Part shown: piece by piece, positions 1 to 10,600 of the stretch
Position numbering within the stretch: the stretch's first letter is position 1
Layout of the letters: each line of letters starts with the position of its first letter
Assembly: GCA_030737875.1 (NCBI GenBank)
Contig: CM060924.1
Location: 151,460,197 to 151,524,196, forward strand
Source of the DNA: Allium sativum
Lineage: Eukaryota > Streptophyta > Magnoliopsida > Asparagales > Amaryllidaceae
DNA: 64,000 nucleotides
Direction of reading: 5' to 3'
Notes under the pieces: model-generated
The model's input: only the letters and a program-made list of their open reading frames with translations
Told to the model about the DNA's origin: nothing
The model's database searches: none
Program-made: the position numbers and the translations under genes

Positions 1-1037
1 AGAGCACATATTGCGGATGAATAGTTTGACAAGGCTTGAGGATGCACATCAAAATCATGATCTGAACATCAAAATCATTTGATTTGACCTCTACAAGTTA
101 ACAAAAGACTCAACCACTTCAAATTGGAAGCATGCAACTTTTGAGTACAGATTATGGGTGCTCAGTTACATTAAAAATAAATAAGTTATACATGAAACTG
201 TCATGTAAAGTCGCCAAAATCTGAATTCAGGTGCTTGCTACAATTTGGTCTGGCTTAGCTTTGAACCATTACACAATGTTCAAGCTATGAAAAATCAAAC
301 TCGGCCTTATCATCACAAATTAACATTTTCCGGCATAACAAACTTTAAGCATAAATCATTAAAATGCACAGACAATTTGAGCCAGAATCAAGTGCCAAGC
401 AGAATCCATGGATTCGAATCAAACAAAATTCAATGATACCACAAAGATTCTCCATAGAAAAATAGAAAGATAAATCACAGGTACGTATTTCTCGAATGAG
501 AAATATCGTATAGGGTATAAAGTGATAATGTTTGAAATCCACGGTCGGCATAATCGGTTGGTTGATTTCAAGCGTTAACGCGAATTCGAATTAGAATGTC
601 GTGTTTGTACAAGCAATATTTGACGGGTTATAAACCGTTAAATAAAATAATTTTGTGCATACACTTCATTTAATTCAAAATGAAATTCGCTGTAATTCAG
701 TTTTGATAATTAACTAATCTGTTATTGATGTGGACGGTCAATGACAAAGTATAAGTCCAAAATTGTGCAAACACTTGTTTTTATTACAGAACAGGTGGAG
801 TAAAGCAATTTACGATCCAACGCATCGTAAGAAGATGACAAACTAAGACAAAATTCTGGAAAGTCTTTAGCAGTGCAAAAATACACTAGAATTTATGATA
901 CCAGATCAAATAGCATGAAGATACGAGCGAATCCAGATTATAGTCCAAGACCAATCAAGGAAAAGCTCACCAGTTACAGTAGTCATTTCGAAGCCTACAT
1001 TCCTCACAAGCGAAAAATACAAGCTTCGAGGGGCATA
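1..1037. other. unassigned AT-rich DNA, possibly 3' internal part of a retroelement
   Basis: There is no long open frame and no recognisable protein. The last bases (about 1013-1034) read AAAAATACAAGCTTCGAGGGGC, whose purine-rich end resembles a polypurine tract directly before a TGTTAACACC start at 1038. If that is right, this stretch is the 3' untranslated interior of an element lying mostly left of the window. That is inference only. Confidence 0.25.
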
Positions 1038-2534
1038 TGTTAACACCGTTAGTTCAACGTGGCTCTAAGAGAATACGATAGCGATATAATGCACAATGGA
1101 TCAGGCGGCTTCGCCAAACACGTTTTGGCGACATAACTCAAAGTCGTTCACACGACTTGGTATGAGACCGTCAGCGCGACATGGAGTCAAGCCGTTCACC
1201 GCGACTTGAGAGAAGCCCGTCAAAACATCGTCAGATTAAGTCATGGCATGTCGCTTCATTCATATCGCATGCACCACTGACCTCATACAGCGGATTTCAC
1301 CAAACCATAAAAGTTGGTCATGCCGCGCCTACAACGAGCCATCCGTACCACGTGGATCACTCGTAGTGCAAAACTGTCATGCTGCTGTCAGATCCAATAT
1401 AATGATGTATGACGGATCTGAAATAGTGAAGTTTACCGGATCTGACATAGTGAGTTAAGGCGCAATCGACATGGTGAGTTAAGGCGCGCTCGTCATAATG
1501 AAGTATGTCAGATCCGACATATTGAAGTATATCGGATCCGACATAGTGAGTTAAGGCGCAAGCGGCATAATGAGTCAAGGCGCGCGCGGCATAATGAAGT
1601 ATTTCGGATCCGACATAGTGAAGTATGTCGGATCGGACATAGTGAGTCATGGCGTTTTTCTGCATAATTACAGAATTGCCAGCTGGGGTAAAATCACCTA
1701 TAAATACCCCTCATAAATCACTTGAAAGGGGGACCGAAAATTCATTCCAAAGGGGAGATTCTACCAAATTGAAAAATCATCTACAACCTCTCTAATGGCT
1801 TCTATGGATTCATCAACACTTTTCTAACTTCATGAAGATCCAATCCAAATCAAGGATCATAAAGTCTTTCTCTAATCGAATCTAAGGATCTTGGATCTCA
1901 TTCAAGATACATAGAAAAACTCTCAAACACCATTCAAAGGATCTCCAGTCTTCTCTAATCCATCCTGAAGATGAAATTGAATGCTAATTCACTATGAGGA
2001 TCATGGAGAAGGATGAAATCACCTAAGTGGTCGAGTATTCTTCACAAAGCTAAAGGACTCTCCACATTTCTTCTCCAAATTCTAGTGAAATCGGACCATA
2101 AAGATAGTGAAATGAGAGTTAAAGAGAGAAATGAATGTAATGAGGGAAATTTCATATGTTGTAAGTTTGAATATCATAATGAGAATGGATTAGAAGTGGA
2201 CGTATGTTCATATTGAACCGAACCACTATAAAAACTCTTTTGTGTTGTTACTTGCTTTTATTAGCCTATTTTGTGATTACGCGGCTCCACTTATCTCTTA
2301 CCGAATCGGTGAAGTACAATTTAGTACCTTGGCTGTTTAGACCATTTTTGGAGTAAATACAGTCTGTAAGGGAACAGAGTTTTATGTGAAAGGGTACGAT
2401 ACTTCTTAACTAAGAATTTTTAGTTCGTTTTCCCACTAAGGCACACAGCTCATACCCCTTCATTTAAGGCAAACGTATCTATTACACACAGCTTCCAAAA
2501 TATCTCTATTATTACTTAGCTACCAAGTATTACA
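1038..2534 (+). mobile_element. candidate LTR (Tat/Ogre-like), boundaries tentative
   Basis: The candidate starts TGTTAACACCG after a purine-rich GAGGGGC and may end ...GTATTACA at 2534. Inside are two TATA-like boxes, TATAAATA at 1699-1706 and TATAAAAA at 2226-2233, and a degenerate repeat block between 1380 and 1665. Start, PPT-like context and promoter position fit an LTR of a Tat/Ogre-type element. No partner LTR, primer-binding site or target-site duplication is visible, so the right border in particular could be wrong. No protein is encoded. Confidence 0.3.
1380..1665 (+). repeat. degenerate short tandem repeat (GGATCCGACATAGTG family)
   Basis: Variants of GGATCYGACATAGTGA alternate with AGTTAAGGCGC and GCATAATGAAGTAT at a period of roughly 20-30 bp, about ten times. 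Translated on the minus strand this gives a repetitive peptide (LTHYVGSDILHY-like), which reflects the DNA repeat and is not a protein signal. Confidence 0.7.
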
Positions 2535-2606
2535 ACGGGTGTACTCACCTCACCACAAACGTGTGTACTCACCTCACCACAAACGTGTGTACTCACCTCA
2601 CCATAC
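2535..2606 (+). repeat. 24-bp tandem repeat, three copies
   Basis: The unit ACGTGTGTACTCACCTCACC plus ACAA is repeated three times with one or two changes at the edges. It sits directly after the candidate LTR end. Confidence 0.85.
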
Positions 2607-3869
2607 GATAAGGTAGCCTACCAGCATACCTACCCTACTTGTTTACAATTACTTAAACACGTTGCTCCTTCCCATAGTCCCCTTTCTGCAAACCCAAGTT
2701 CGAAACTTTCATGGCGAAAAAAAGAGGGTTTAAGTAAGCAAAGTCCTCCTCTAAAAGAAAAAAAGGGAACAGACGAGAAGGTGGCTTCGTAATCTAAGTG
2801 TACGTGAAGGAGTGAAGTTGTACTGTATAGGAAGATGGCCACAAAAATATAAAAGGGCATGCATGTCGCGACTGTGTTCATCTCGCTAGGCTTTGCAATG
2901 GAAGCAAGGATGAGGTGTTCAGATTCACCGAAAGGAAGGGACCGAAAGTGTGAACGTGATGTTGTGCGTGTTCAGAACTGAGAAAGCAAGGGGAAAGAAC
3001 AATGCTTGAGTGGGTTTTGTTTTCAATTGTGGTAGAAAAGCAGTGGAGTGGTGTGGTTTAGTGGTGAAGATGCGGAAATAACGTGGTAGTGTATTAAAAT
3101 GACAAGCAGCATATCTTAGTGTGGAAGAAGGGTACATATGCAGGCCGGTTTTGTCTTTATGAAAGTGGATGGGCCCATTTAAAATACAGTAAAGAAATGT
3201 GTGAGGCCAGGTTTTTATACAAAAGAAAAAAAAGAATATAAGGAAGGAGGACTTGGGCGTATGATTCTGGAAATGGAGTTTTGATCGTGGAGGAAGGGAA
3301 AAGTGGTGCGCTGTGCGGATGGGCTAAAACGTGAGGTTCAGACCAAAGATTTATAGGCGAGGCCCAATGAAACTAAATACAATTTTAGTTTAAATTTAGT
3401 TTAATTAGTATATTAGCTTGGTATTTTAATATCTAGTCTGTACAATGTCAGAATGATGAACGGTTTATTCCATCGGGATCGTATGGACGAGAGCTTCACA
3501 ATGAAGCTGACTGGAAGTGGATTGGGGCTCGTATGAATTTATGGCGAAATAAATTGTTTGATTCAAGTCAAACAAACAGTTTATCATTCTTTAAAAATGA
3601 ACTCCCAAAGTGAATAAAACTCACCAACTCTGAACAGTTATATCTATATAACGTACTTTTAAAACTATTAATCATCTGCTGATTGCTTTGTGCTAACTGT
3701 TTGGTTGAATTGCTTGTGTATTGGTTGAAATTATAGATAACGATATATATATAAATCGTTAATCAAATATTGATTCTGTTTAGCAGAATATTTCATATTG
3801 AAATGAAATCGATGTTAATTATGTTGTTTAACATCTGTGATGCAAGGAAACAAGTTGGAGGGACCGATA
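2607..3869. other. no recognisable feature
   Basis: This stretch is purine-rich on the plus strand between about 2750 and 3320. It contains only short open frames on the minus strand (for example 2630-2881 and 2925-3137) without family resemblance, conserved motifs or codon-like organisation. The left border of the host LTR that ends at 49085 should lie in or left of this stretch. I could not find its expected start (TGTAATGACC-like). Confidence 0.4.
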
Positions 3870-5212
3870 ATTGTTATATGGTAAGTTAAATACCACAAGG
3901 AATACTGGAAAGTAAAAAAGGAATTTTCAAAGTGTTTATTGCAAATAAAACATTTGTAAAATCAAAGGGGTTTTATAAAAAGGAAATTTATTTATAAAGT
4001 CAAAGGATTTTATAAAAAGGATACTCATTTGTAAAATGAATTAGAATTTATTAAAGAGAAAATATTTATAAAATCAAGAGATTTTATAAGAAGGGAATTA
4101 TTTATAAAATCAAAGGATTTTATAAAGAGGAATATTTATTTAGAAAACAAATACGATATTTTAAGAAGAGTATTTATTTGTTAAATAAATAGAAGTAAAA
4201 GGGAATATTTATTTTTTAAATAAATAGAAGAAAAAGGAAATATTTATTTGTTAAAAAAAATAGAAGAATTGAAAGGAATATTTATTTGCTAAATAAATAG
4301 AGTAAAAGAGTTATCGAATATGGTTTAGTCGAAGACAGATAATCGAATATAGGGTTATTCGAAAGGAGTTAATCAAAAGAAGTTAATTAAATTGAGTTAA
4401 TCGAATATTAGTTATTTGATTAAAATTAATTGATTTGAGTTAATCAATTAGGGTAACTGATTAGAGTAAACCCATTAGAGTTAATCAGTTAGAGTTAATT
4501 AGTTAGTGTTAACCAGTTAGAGTTAATCAATTAGGGTTGACCAGTTAGAGTTGATCAGTTAGAGTAAACCAGTTAGAGTTAATCAATTAGGGTTAACCAG
4601 TTAGAGTTAAGCAGTTAGAGTTAACCAATTAGAGTTAACCAGTTAGAGTTAGAGTTAACTAATAGAGTAATTAAATAAAGTTAATCGAATTAGAATAAAT
4701 CGAGTTAGAGTTAGTCGAGTATTAGTAATCGAATTTAGTCATTCGAAGCAGTTATCGATTTGTTTAATCGAAAGGAGTTTATCGAATTTAGTTATTCAAA
4801 ACGAGTTATCGATTATAGTTTAATCGAAAGGAGTTATCGATTATAATTTAATCGAAAGGAGTCATCGATATTAGTTTAATCGAAAGGAGTTATCGAATAT
4901 TAGTTATTCGAATAAAGTTAAAAGGAGTTAATCGAATTTAGTTATTCGAAAGAAAGAGTAATCGAATACAGTTTATTCGAAAAGAGAGATTATCGAATAT
5001 CGTTTATTCGAAAGAAAGAGTTATCGAATATAAGTTATTCGAAGTGAGTAAATCGAATATTAGTTATTCGAAGGGAGTTATACGTCGAATTCAATTATAT
5101 CGTATTTGGAAAAGTATTATTTACTTTTCGGTTTCTAAATCAAGATTTATTCATTTGTAAATAAATTAAAGTTGGTGAATTATTCAAAGTAAGAAGTAAA
5201 AAGTTAGATGTT
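3870..5212 (+). repeat. AT-rich repeat core of the old plus-strand host LTR (left piece)
   Basis: Three repeat zones follow each other. From 3950 to 4310 units like TTTATAAAATCAAAGGATTT and ATATTTATTTGTTAAATAAATAG recur. From about 4380 to 4680 the unit AGTTAGAGTTAATCA recurs with variants. From about 4690 to 5080 the unit ATCGAATATAGTTATTCGAAAGGAG recurs. Comparable A/T-rich arrays follow the first exon in the other giant LTRs of the window, and a consensus donor ATG|GTAAGTT lies at about 3888. I therefore assign this to the LTR whose right end is 49085. The assignment to that LTR is inference; the repeats are directly visible. Confidence 0.5.
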
Positions 5213-5221
5213 AAGTTAGAT

Positions 5222-6010
5222 TTGTGGATTTCTCGTTTACCACTTAAAATTGAATTTAGGGAACTCTTTAATAATTGTAGTTTTAAAAATGCGTTGATTA
5301 ATGATGTTTTTAGAAGAGATTTGGATCCCCCATGGGAGTTTTCTTTTGATAATATCTTAGAAAGGGAAATGTTAAGACAATTAGCGTTACTATATGCGAA
5401 GTTATCATTATATCACATTGATGAGTATAAAGACTTTATTAGTTGGGGTATGGATAAGACTCAAGTTTATTCGGTTAATTCTATGTATAACTTTATAACT
5501 TTTTCGAGAATCTCATTTCGGCCTTTTAAGTTTATTCGGAAATCTAATTCTCCTCCTAAAGCTAAATTTCTAATGTGGTTAATCACTCATAAGAAACTTA
5601 ATACAGTTGAGCTTCTAAATAGGAAGAATATCATTTTTGATGTTAAGTGTTATTTTTGTAATCTTTTGAACGAGGATGTAGATCATTTATTTTTCTCATG
5701 CAATATCAAAAATTTTATATTTAAAATGGTCTTAAGGATATTTGTTTTTGATTGTCCTAATTCTTACAATAGTTGTGTCGAAGATTGGGGTTCTTATAGA
5801 TTTGTTTATAATAGCAGTAAAAGATACATTTTAGATTCTTTAATCACTATCATAAGTTGGTTCATTTTGTTTGAGAGAAATCAGAGATGTTTTCACTCTA
5901 CTTCTGTTTCTACGGATAATTTAATTATTAAAATAGTTTATTTTTTTTGGAATGGATGTCTAATTCACATTACAAGCTATTCGGGAAATTGGGCTTTGAG
6001 AGTTTATTGA
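5222..6010 (+). pseudogene. LINE ORF2 C-terminal remnant with zf-RVT domain
   Basis: An open frame of about 262 codons begins at the truncation point (first codon TTG), so there is no real start. It lacks the reverse-transcriptase and endonuclease parts. The middle matches the zf-RVT domain found at the C-terminus of plant LINE ORF2: PPKAKFLMWLITHKKLNT, then CYFCNLLNEDVDHLFFSCN with the Cys-x2-Cys...His-x4-Cys pattern. The tail (ISWFILFERNQRCFH) is also typical of these proteins. In a complete element the protein carries out target-primed reverse transcription; this piece cannot. The frame has stayed open since insertion, which suggests a fairly recent event. Confidence 0.85.
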
Positions 6011-6723
6011 TTAAGGTTGGATTTAACTTGTATCTATTTATTAGAATCAATAGTTTTTTTCGTAATAGATATCGCATTGGTTGTTAATTTCTTTTATTAG
6101 TTTTTTCATTGTATTTTTTTCTACACATATATGTATGGTAGATAAATTTGTATGTATATATATATATATATATGCTTATATAATAAACATATATTTATAC
6201 ACATATATTTCCATATATATATGTGTGACAAATTACTAATAGTTTGTTGAGCTTTTCGCAGATTCAGGTTGTTGATTAAGAGGAAGTACTTAGAGGATAG
6301 CTGGTTGGATTGGTAGCAGTTATTGTGGGAGTGTTCAGGTTGATGGATATTATTGTGGAGCTTAGAGGATTGCTGTTTGGATTGAAGATTTGTCATTCAT
6401 TTGTAGTCTTTTGGGCTTATTGTTAGAGAGTTTTTTGATGTTGTACTTCATTATTTTTTTCATTACATAGAGATTATGGGTTATTGTACTGGAGTAGATA
6501 TACTTCAATATCGGGTGGTGGCCTTGTCAGAATTCGATATTGGATTAGATTGGCGGTGGTTTATCCGGATCTCATCTATCTACGATCCTTTAAATCCCTA
6601 GAGCCGTGTTAGGTTTTATCTTGTATTCTTATGTACTATAGTCGGACTCTGTATCTTTGATTTTGTTATATATATGTGTGCTCTCTTCTCTTCAGAAGAT
6701 CACACATTCTTGTTTCAAAAAAA
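5222..6723 (+). mobile_element. 5'-truncated LINE (L1-type non-LTR retrotransposon)
   Basis: The insert begins inside the end of a reverse-transcriptase ORF, continues through a 3' UTR of about 700 bp and ends in a short A-run at about 6717-6723. AAGTTAGAT directly precedes it (5213-5221) and directly follows it (6724-6732), as expected for a target-site duplication from target-primed reverse transcription. AAGTTAGAT also occurs at 5201-5209, so the exact left junction could be a few bases earlier. It sits in the AT-rich host LTR and points the same way as it. Confidence 0.8.
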
Positions 6724-6732
6724 AAGTTAGAT

Positions 6733-7622
6733 ATTTCAGAAGTAGGGTTTATAACGTTAGGGTTATAATTAATGTTCTCAATAAAGAAGTGGATTCGTAA
6801 ATAGAATTCGAGAGTTAGGTAAGGAAGGTTGTTAAAGATTTAGAAGATAAACTTTGACTATTCCGAAGTTAAAACGTTGTTCAGTTAAGGTCTGAGAGGT
6901 AATTATACCCCAACTTGATTGACTGCCTTCTTAACTAAGGAATGGTAAGGTTTGATAGTAAATGATGGTTAAGTAAATTTAGTAAATGGTTTGGGTTGGC
7001 ATGCGATTGTTGATTTAAACATCAGTTTAAACCCAGTGATGGAGTTTTGGAAATGTTTTCCAAATAAGAATCAGAAATGTTTTCTGAGAATAGGAAATAA
7101 AAAATGTTGTATATGTGGAAACATGAGATAAGTAAATTAATGAACTAAAAAGATAAATGTTAAATGATGATTGATCGATATAATTTCCATCTGGAAATAA
7201 TATCGTTGTTTGCACACGTGTTTTTCTTTGATAGTTAACTCACCGACTATCGAATTTTTTGACCATATTAACGTTGTTAATATGGAGAGACCGGTTGGAT
7301 TATTATCCGAAGAACCACTCCGTATTGGCATAAGTGTTGCGAATAAAGTATGCTGAATATATTGAAGACGGAGTAAAGTGCAGAGGATGTTATATAAATC
7401 TTAGATAACATTTGCCTAAGATGGATGTACTGAATAGTGCTTTCGGTTTGTCCTGTCCTAGGACAACTTGTATGGACGAATGTCTGATAGAATATATTTA
7501 ATAGATCGCGTAAGTTGATCTATTCAAACATACGTACATTTGGTGGCGGAAGAATTCGTTTCTCTTAGCTGTATGCCCGTTGTATTTTTTGGGAAATCAA
7601 TTTGTGATTTGGCGGGTATGAC
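6733..7622 (+). mobile_element. host LTR, second piece (between LINE and minus-strand giant element)
   Basis: No coding sequence is present. The piece continues the plus-strand host LTR after the LINE and ends with ATGAC (7618-7622), the left target-site duplication of the element at 7623-30173. Reading across that element, it joins to 30179. Confidence 0.6.
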
Positions 7623-10600
7623 TGAAGCGACCCGAAACTTCCCGGCCGGCCTAAACCGAACAAGAAGGCGGATTCTCTGAGAACAAGACAAAACAGAATG
7701 CAGACGGAAGAACATTTCATTGTTTATTACAACAATTTCATCAGAATAAAAGAGTATTACAGAGTATGAATAAATATTATACAACAGAGAATATCAGAGA
7801 TTTAAATACACTAATGCAGCAGAAAAATAATACAAAACATAACTGAAAGAAATACATGGATACAGAGCTTTCCGAATATCTCTTCAGCTATAAACAGGTC
7901 TTGTGAATATAAATATGCAAAACCCAACTACTAGCCGCCCATGCGGAAAATAAGGGCACCCAGAGTTTAGGTCAAAACAATAAACTCCTGGTCAGTCATG
8001 TGACTGGTGTGAGAACTAAAACAGTTATTAATTCTTATTTTTAAAGTTCGGTAAATCAAGGGACCACGCCGTATAAAACGAAACGGGTTTTTACCCCAAG
8101 GATACCAGTGCATAAACAAACAGTGCAATGCTAAATAAAGAACAATGAAGCTGTTATAAGACCCAAGTCCCATCACACAATGCAACGCAAGCCGGAGGAT
8201 AGGGTTTCCCCTATAACAGCCAAAGAATGCTTTGATACGCGAAATTTCACTTTTTAATTCTTAATCAAACTCCAACTGTAAATTACTAAGAGAACGATTC
8301 CCTAAGTATTAACCCCGAAGGTCGAAACCAACATCAGACCAATACTCAGAAAACCATCCATCTTAGCTTGTTTCCAGTCAGTTTCTAATTATATATGCAA
8401 TCATAAATATCAATCATAGGCGACATGAGCGTCCCATGCCACTATGTCGCCAAATATAGGTTTACAACTAAAACCACAATGTTAGTATTGGAAATTGGAT
8501 TTCCATCTATGAACCGAGGCAAAAGATAGTCCTCACTGATTCGAGAGCCTCTAGTCTGCCACTCAGGTCAGAGCTCGAGTGACCTTGGATCATCAGGGCC
8601 GGTCCACACGGAGTGGATTAAATAAAACACTGAACAATACGTCTCCCCGCCCTATGGGGCGTAAATGATTCCACTGACTCTATCGGTTCGAGAAAGACCG
8701 ATATATCCAAGGCGCCTCGCAACAGCAATAACCACATAGGTGAAAAGAATATAAATGTCGGCCAGTTTAAGCACTGACACCACCTCTAACTAGAAAGAGA
8801 CGCATGTTCTCCCTGAGTCCGTTATCCCGTTTTCGGTTCATACCGGGGTGTGAAACTCGTGAATCAACGCTACACAAGACTCTTCTTTTCAACAGAAGCC
8901 TTGATCATTTGCATCTTAGCATGCCACACAGGCAAACCACTCTATGCAACCGATATCAGTCACACAGAATGAAATCCAATGTCAGACACACAGTCCATAC
9001 AAGTTCGTTCTGGGTCTAAACAAAACCGGAGGAACTTAATTCCTCGCATATCCACCATCTTCATCTTCGACGTACCATCGTATCGGTTATTCAGAATGGG
9101 TATAAACCCGGCCTTTCCGAATAACTCGTGTATATAATAATCAAATGTTACACAAACACAACATACACCTCATTCCAATTCATCGGTCACTAACCGTAGA
9201 TTAGTAAGAGAACGATTACCCAAATATTAACCCCGAAGGTCGAAACCAACATCAGATCAATACCCAGGAAACCGTTCATCTCAACTAATCTTCAGTCAGT
9301 TGCTAAATTTCACGTTCTTTGGGAAAGGTTCCCATTAATTTTATCAAAGATAAATTCTTTAAAATTTATTCTTTAATCTTCCTTTGAATATCATTTCAAA
9401 CTATATTACAGTTTTTCAAACTAGTCAGGATCAGCGAACCACACCGAAGTAATCATTTATTTTATTTCCCAATCCCAACCTATTTATCGCATGGAGAAAA
9501 ACTGGTAACACTCCATGTCTAACACCACGGTGTTATCGGTAAAATTAATACCATTTCACGTTCAAATCTAATTAAAGATTTAACTATTGCTTGGAGCAAA
9601 ACTTGTGATACTCCATTCTCGATCTTTTCAATCTAATTAAAGATTCATTAAAACTCTAATTCAGTTTTAATCTTTAACTGGGTTAAAGAACCAATGTCAT
9701 TCAAAACACGGTTCACGATAAACCCAAAATCACATTCCATTTTATCAGTCCCTAACTGTAAATCAGTAAGAGAACAGCTCCCTAAATATTAACCCCGAAG
9801 GCGAAACCAACATCAGATCAATATCCAAGAAACCATTCAGCCTAACCGATCCCCAGTCAGTTCCTAATCTTCTTAACTCCATTCGGGTTTAAGAACAGTA
9901 TTATTAAAGATACTGTTTACGACAAACCAAAATCCCATTTGATATTAAATACAAGGCTCTGAATAGAAAATATATCGGCTTATATTCAATATCAAATTCT
10001 GATTATTTTTAAATCCATTCCAAACCCAATTTATTTATTTAAAAATATTGGATTTTAATTCTAGTTCAAAACTAGTTTATTTCGATAAAAATATATTTTT
10101 ATCCATTCAAATAGGGAATTTTTCATCCCAGTTCTTTCCAATTCATATATTTTGATTTTACACAAACTATTGATATTTTTAATTATTTTATCAAGGCCCG
10201 TACAGTCGATTTCCAATAACGGTCGTCGAACTGCACTTACAACAACCTTTTCTAAATTTGATTTGGACGTATCTCCAAATCCAACTGTTAAATTTCAGAT
10301 TTCAAATATTCACTAGAAAGCTCTTTTCGATGTGAACCCAATGGTTCCGGTTTGTGGATAATCCGACGGTCGGATCTCCCGTAACGTCAATTCGAAGTCA
10401 ATGGTCAAAATTCATGAACTGCCGCAGCACGGCGCGTTCTATTCAGGGCATTAAATATATATATAATATATATATATATTATATTTCATCGATTTCCTTT
10501 TAAAACGTATTTTATAAATCGTTTTAAATTCGTTTTCAAAATGATTTCAATTTCATATTCAATTTCAAATCAAAATTGAATATTCCATATCATCAATATA

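Noticed and set aside
1357..1665. Minus-strand 102-codon frame with a repeated LTHYVGSD-like peptide
   Set aside because: It only reflects the short DNA repeat whose period keeps the frame open; no start context, neighbours or family resemblance.
2630..3137. Minus-strand short frames with hydrophobic N-termini
   Set aside because: Short, unrelated to known families, and the region shows no conserved gene structure.
2607..3869. Left border of the host LTR that ends at 49085
   Set aside because: I looked for TGTAATGACC-like starts and a CTGTT duplication partner; CTGTT occurs by chance (for example near 2332 and 3776) without an LTR-like start, so no border is called.
4380..4680. TTAGGGTT words suggesting interstitial telomere repeats
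   Set aside because: Only isolated words within AGTTAGAGTTAATCA repeats; no run of TTTAGGG units.
6121..6396. Minus-strand 91-codon frame in the LINE 3' UTR
   Set aside because: Composed of TA-microsatellite translation and low-complexity sequence.
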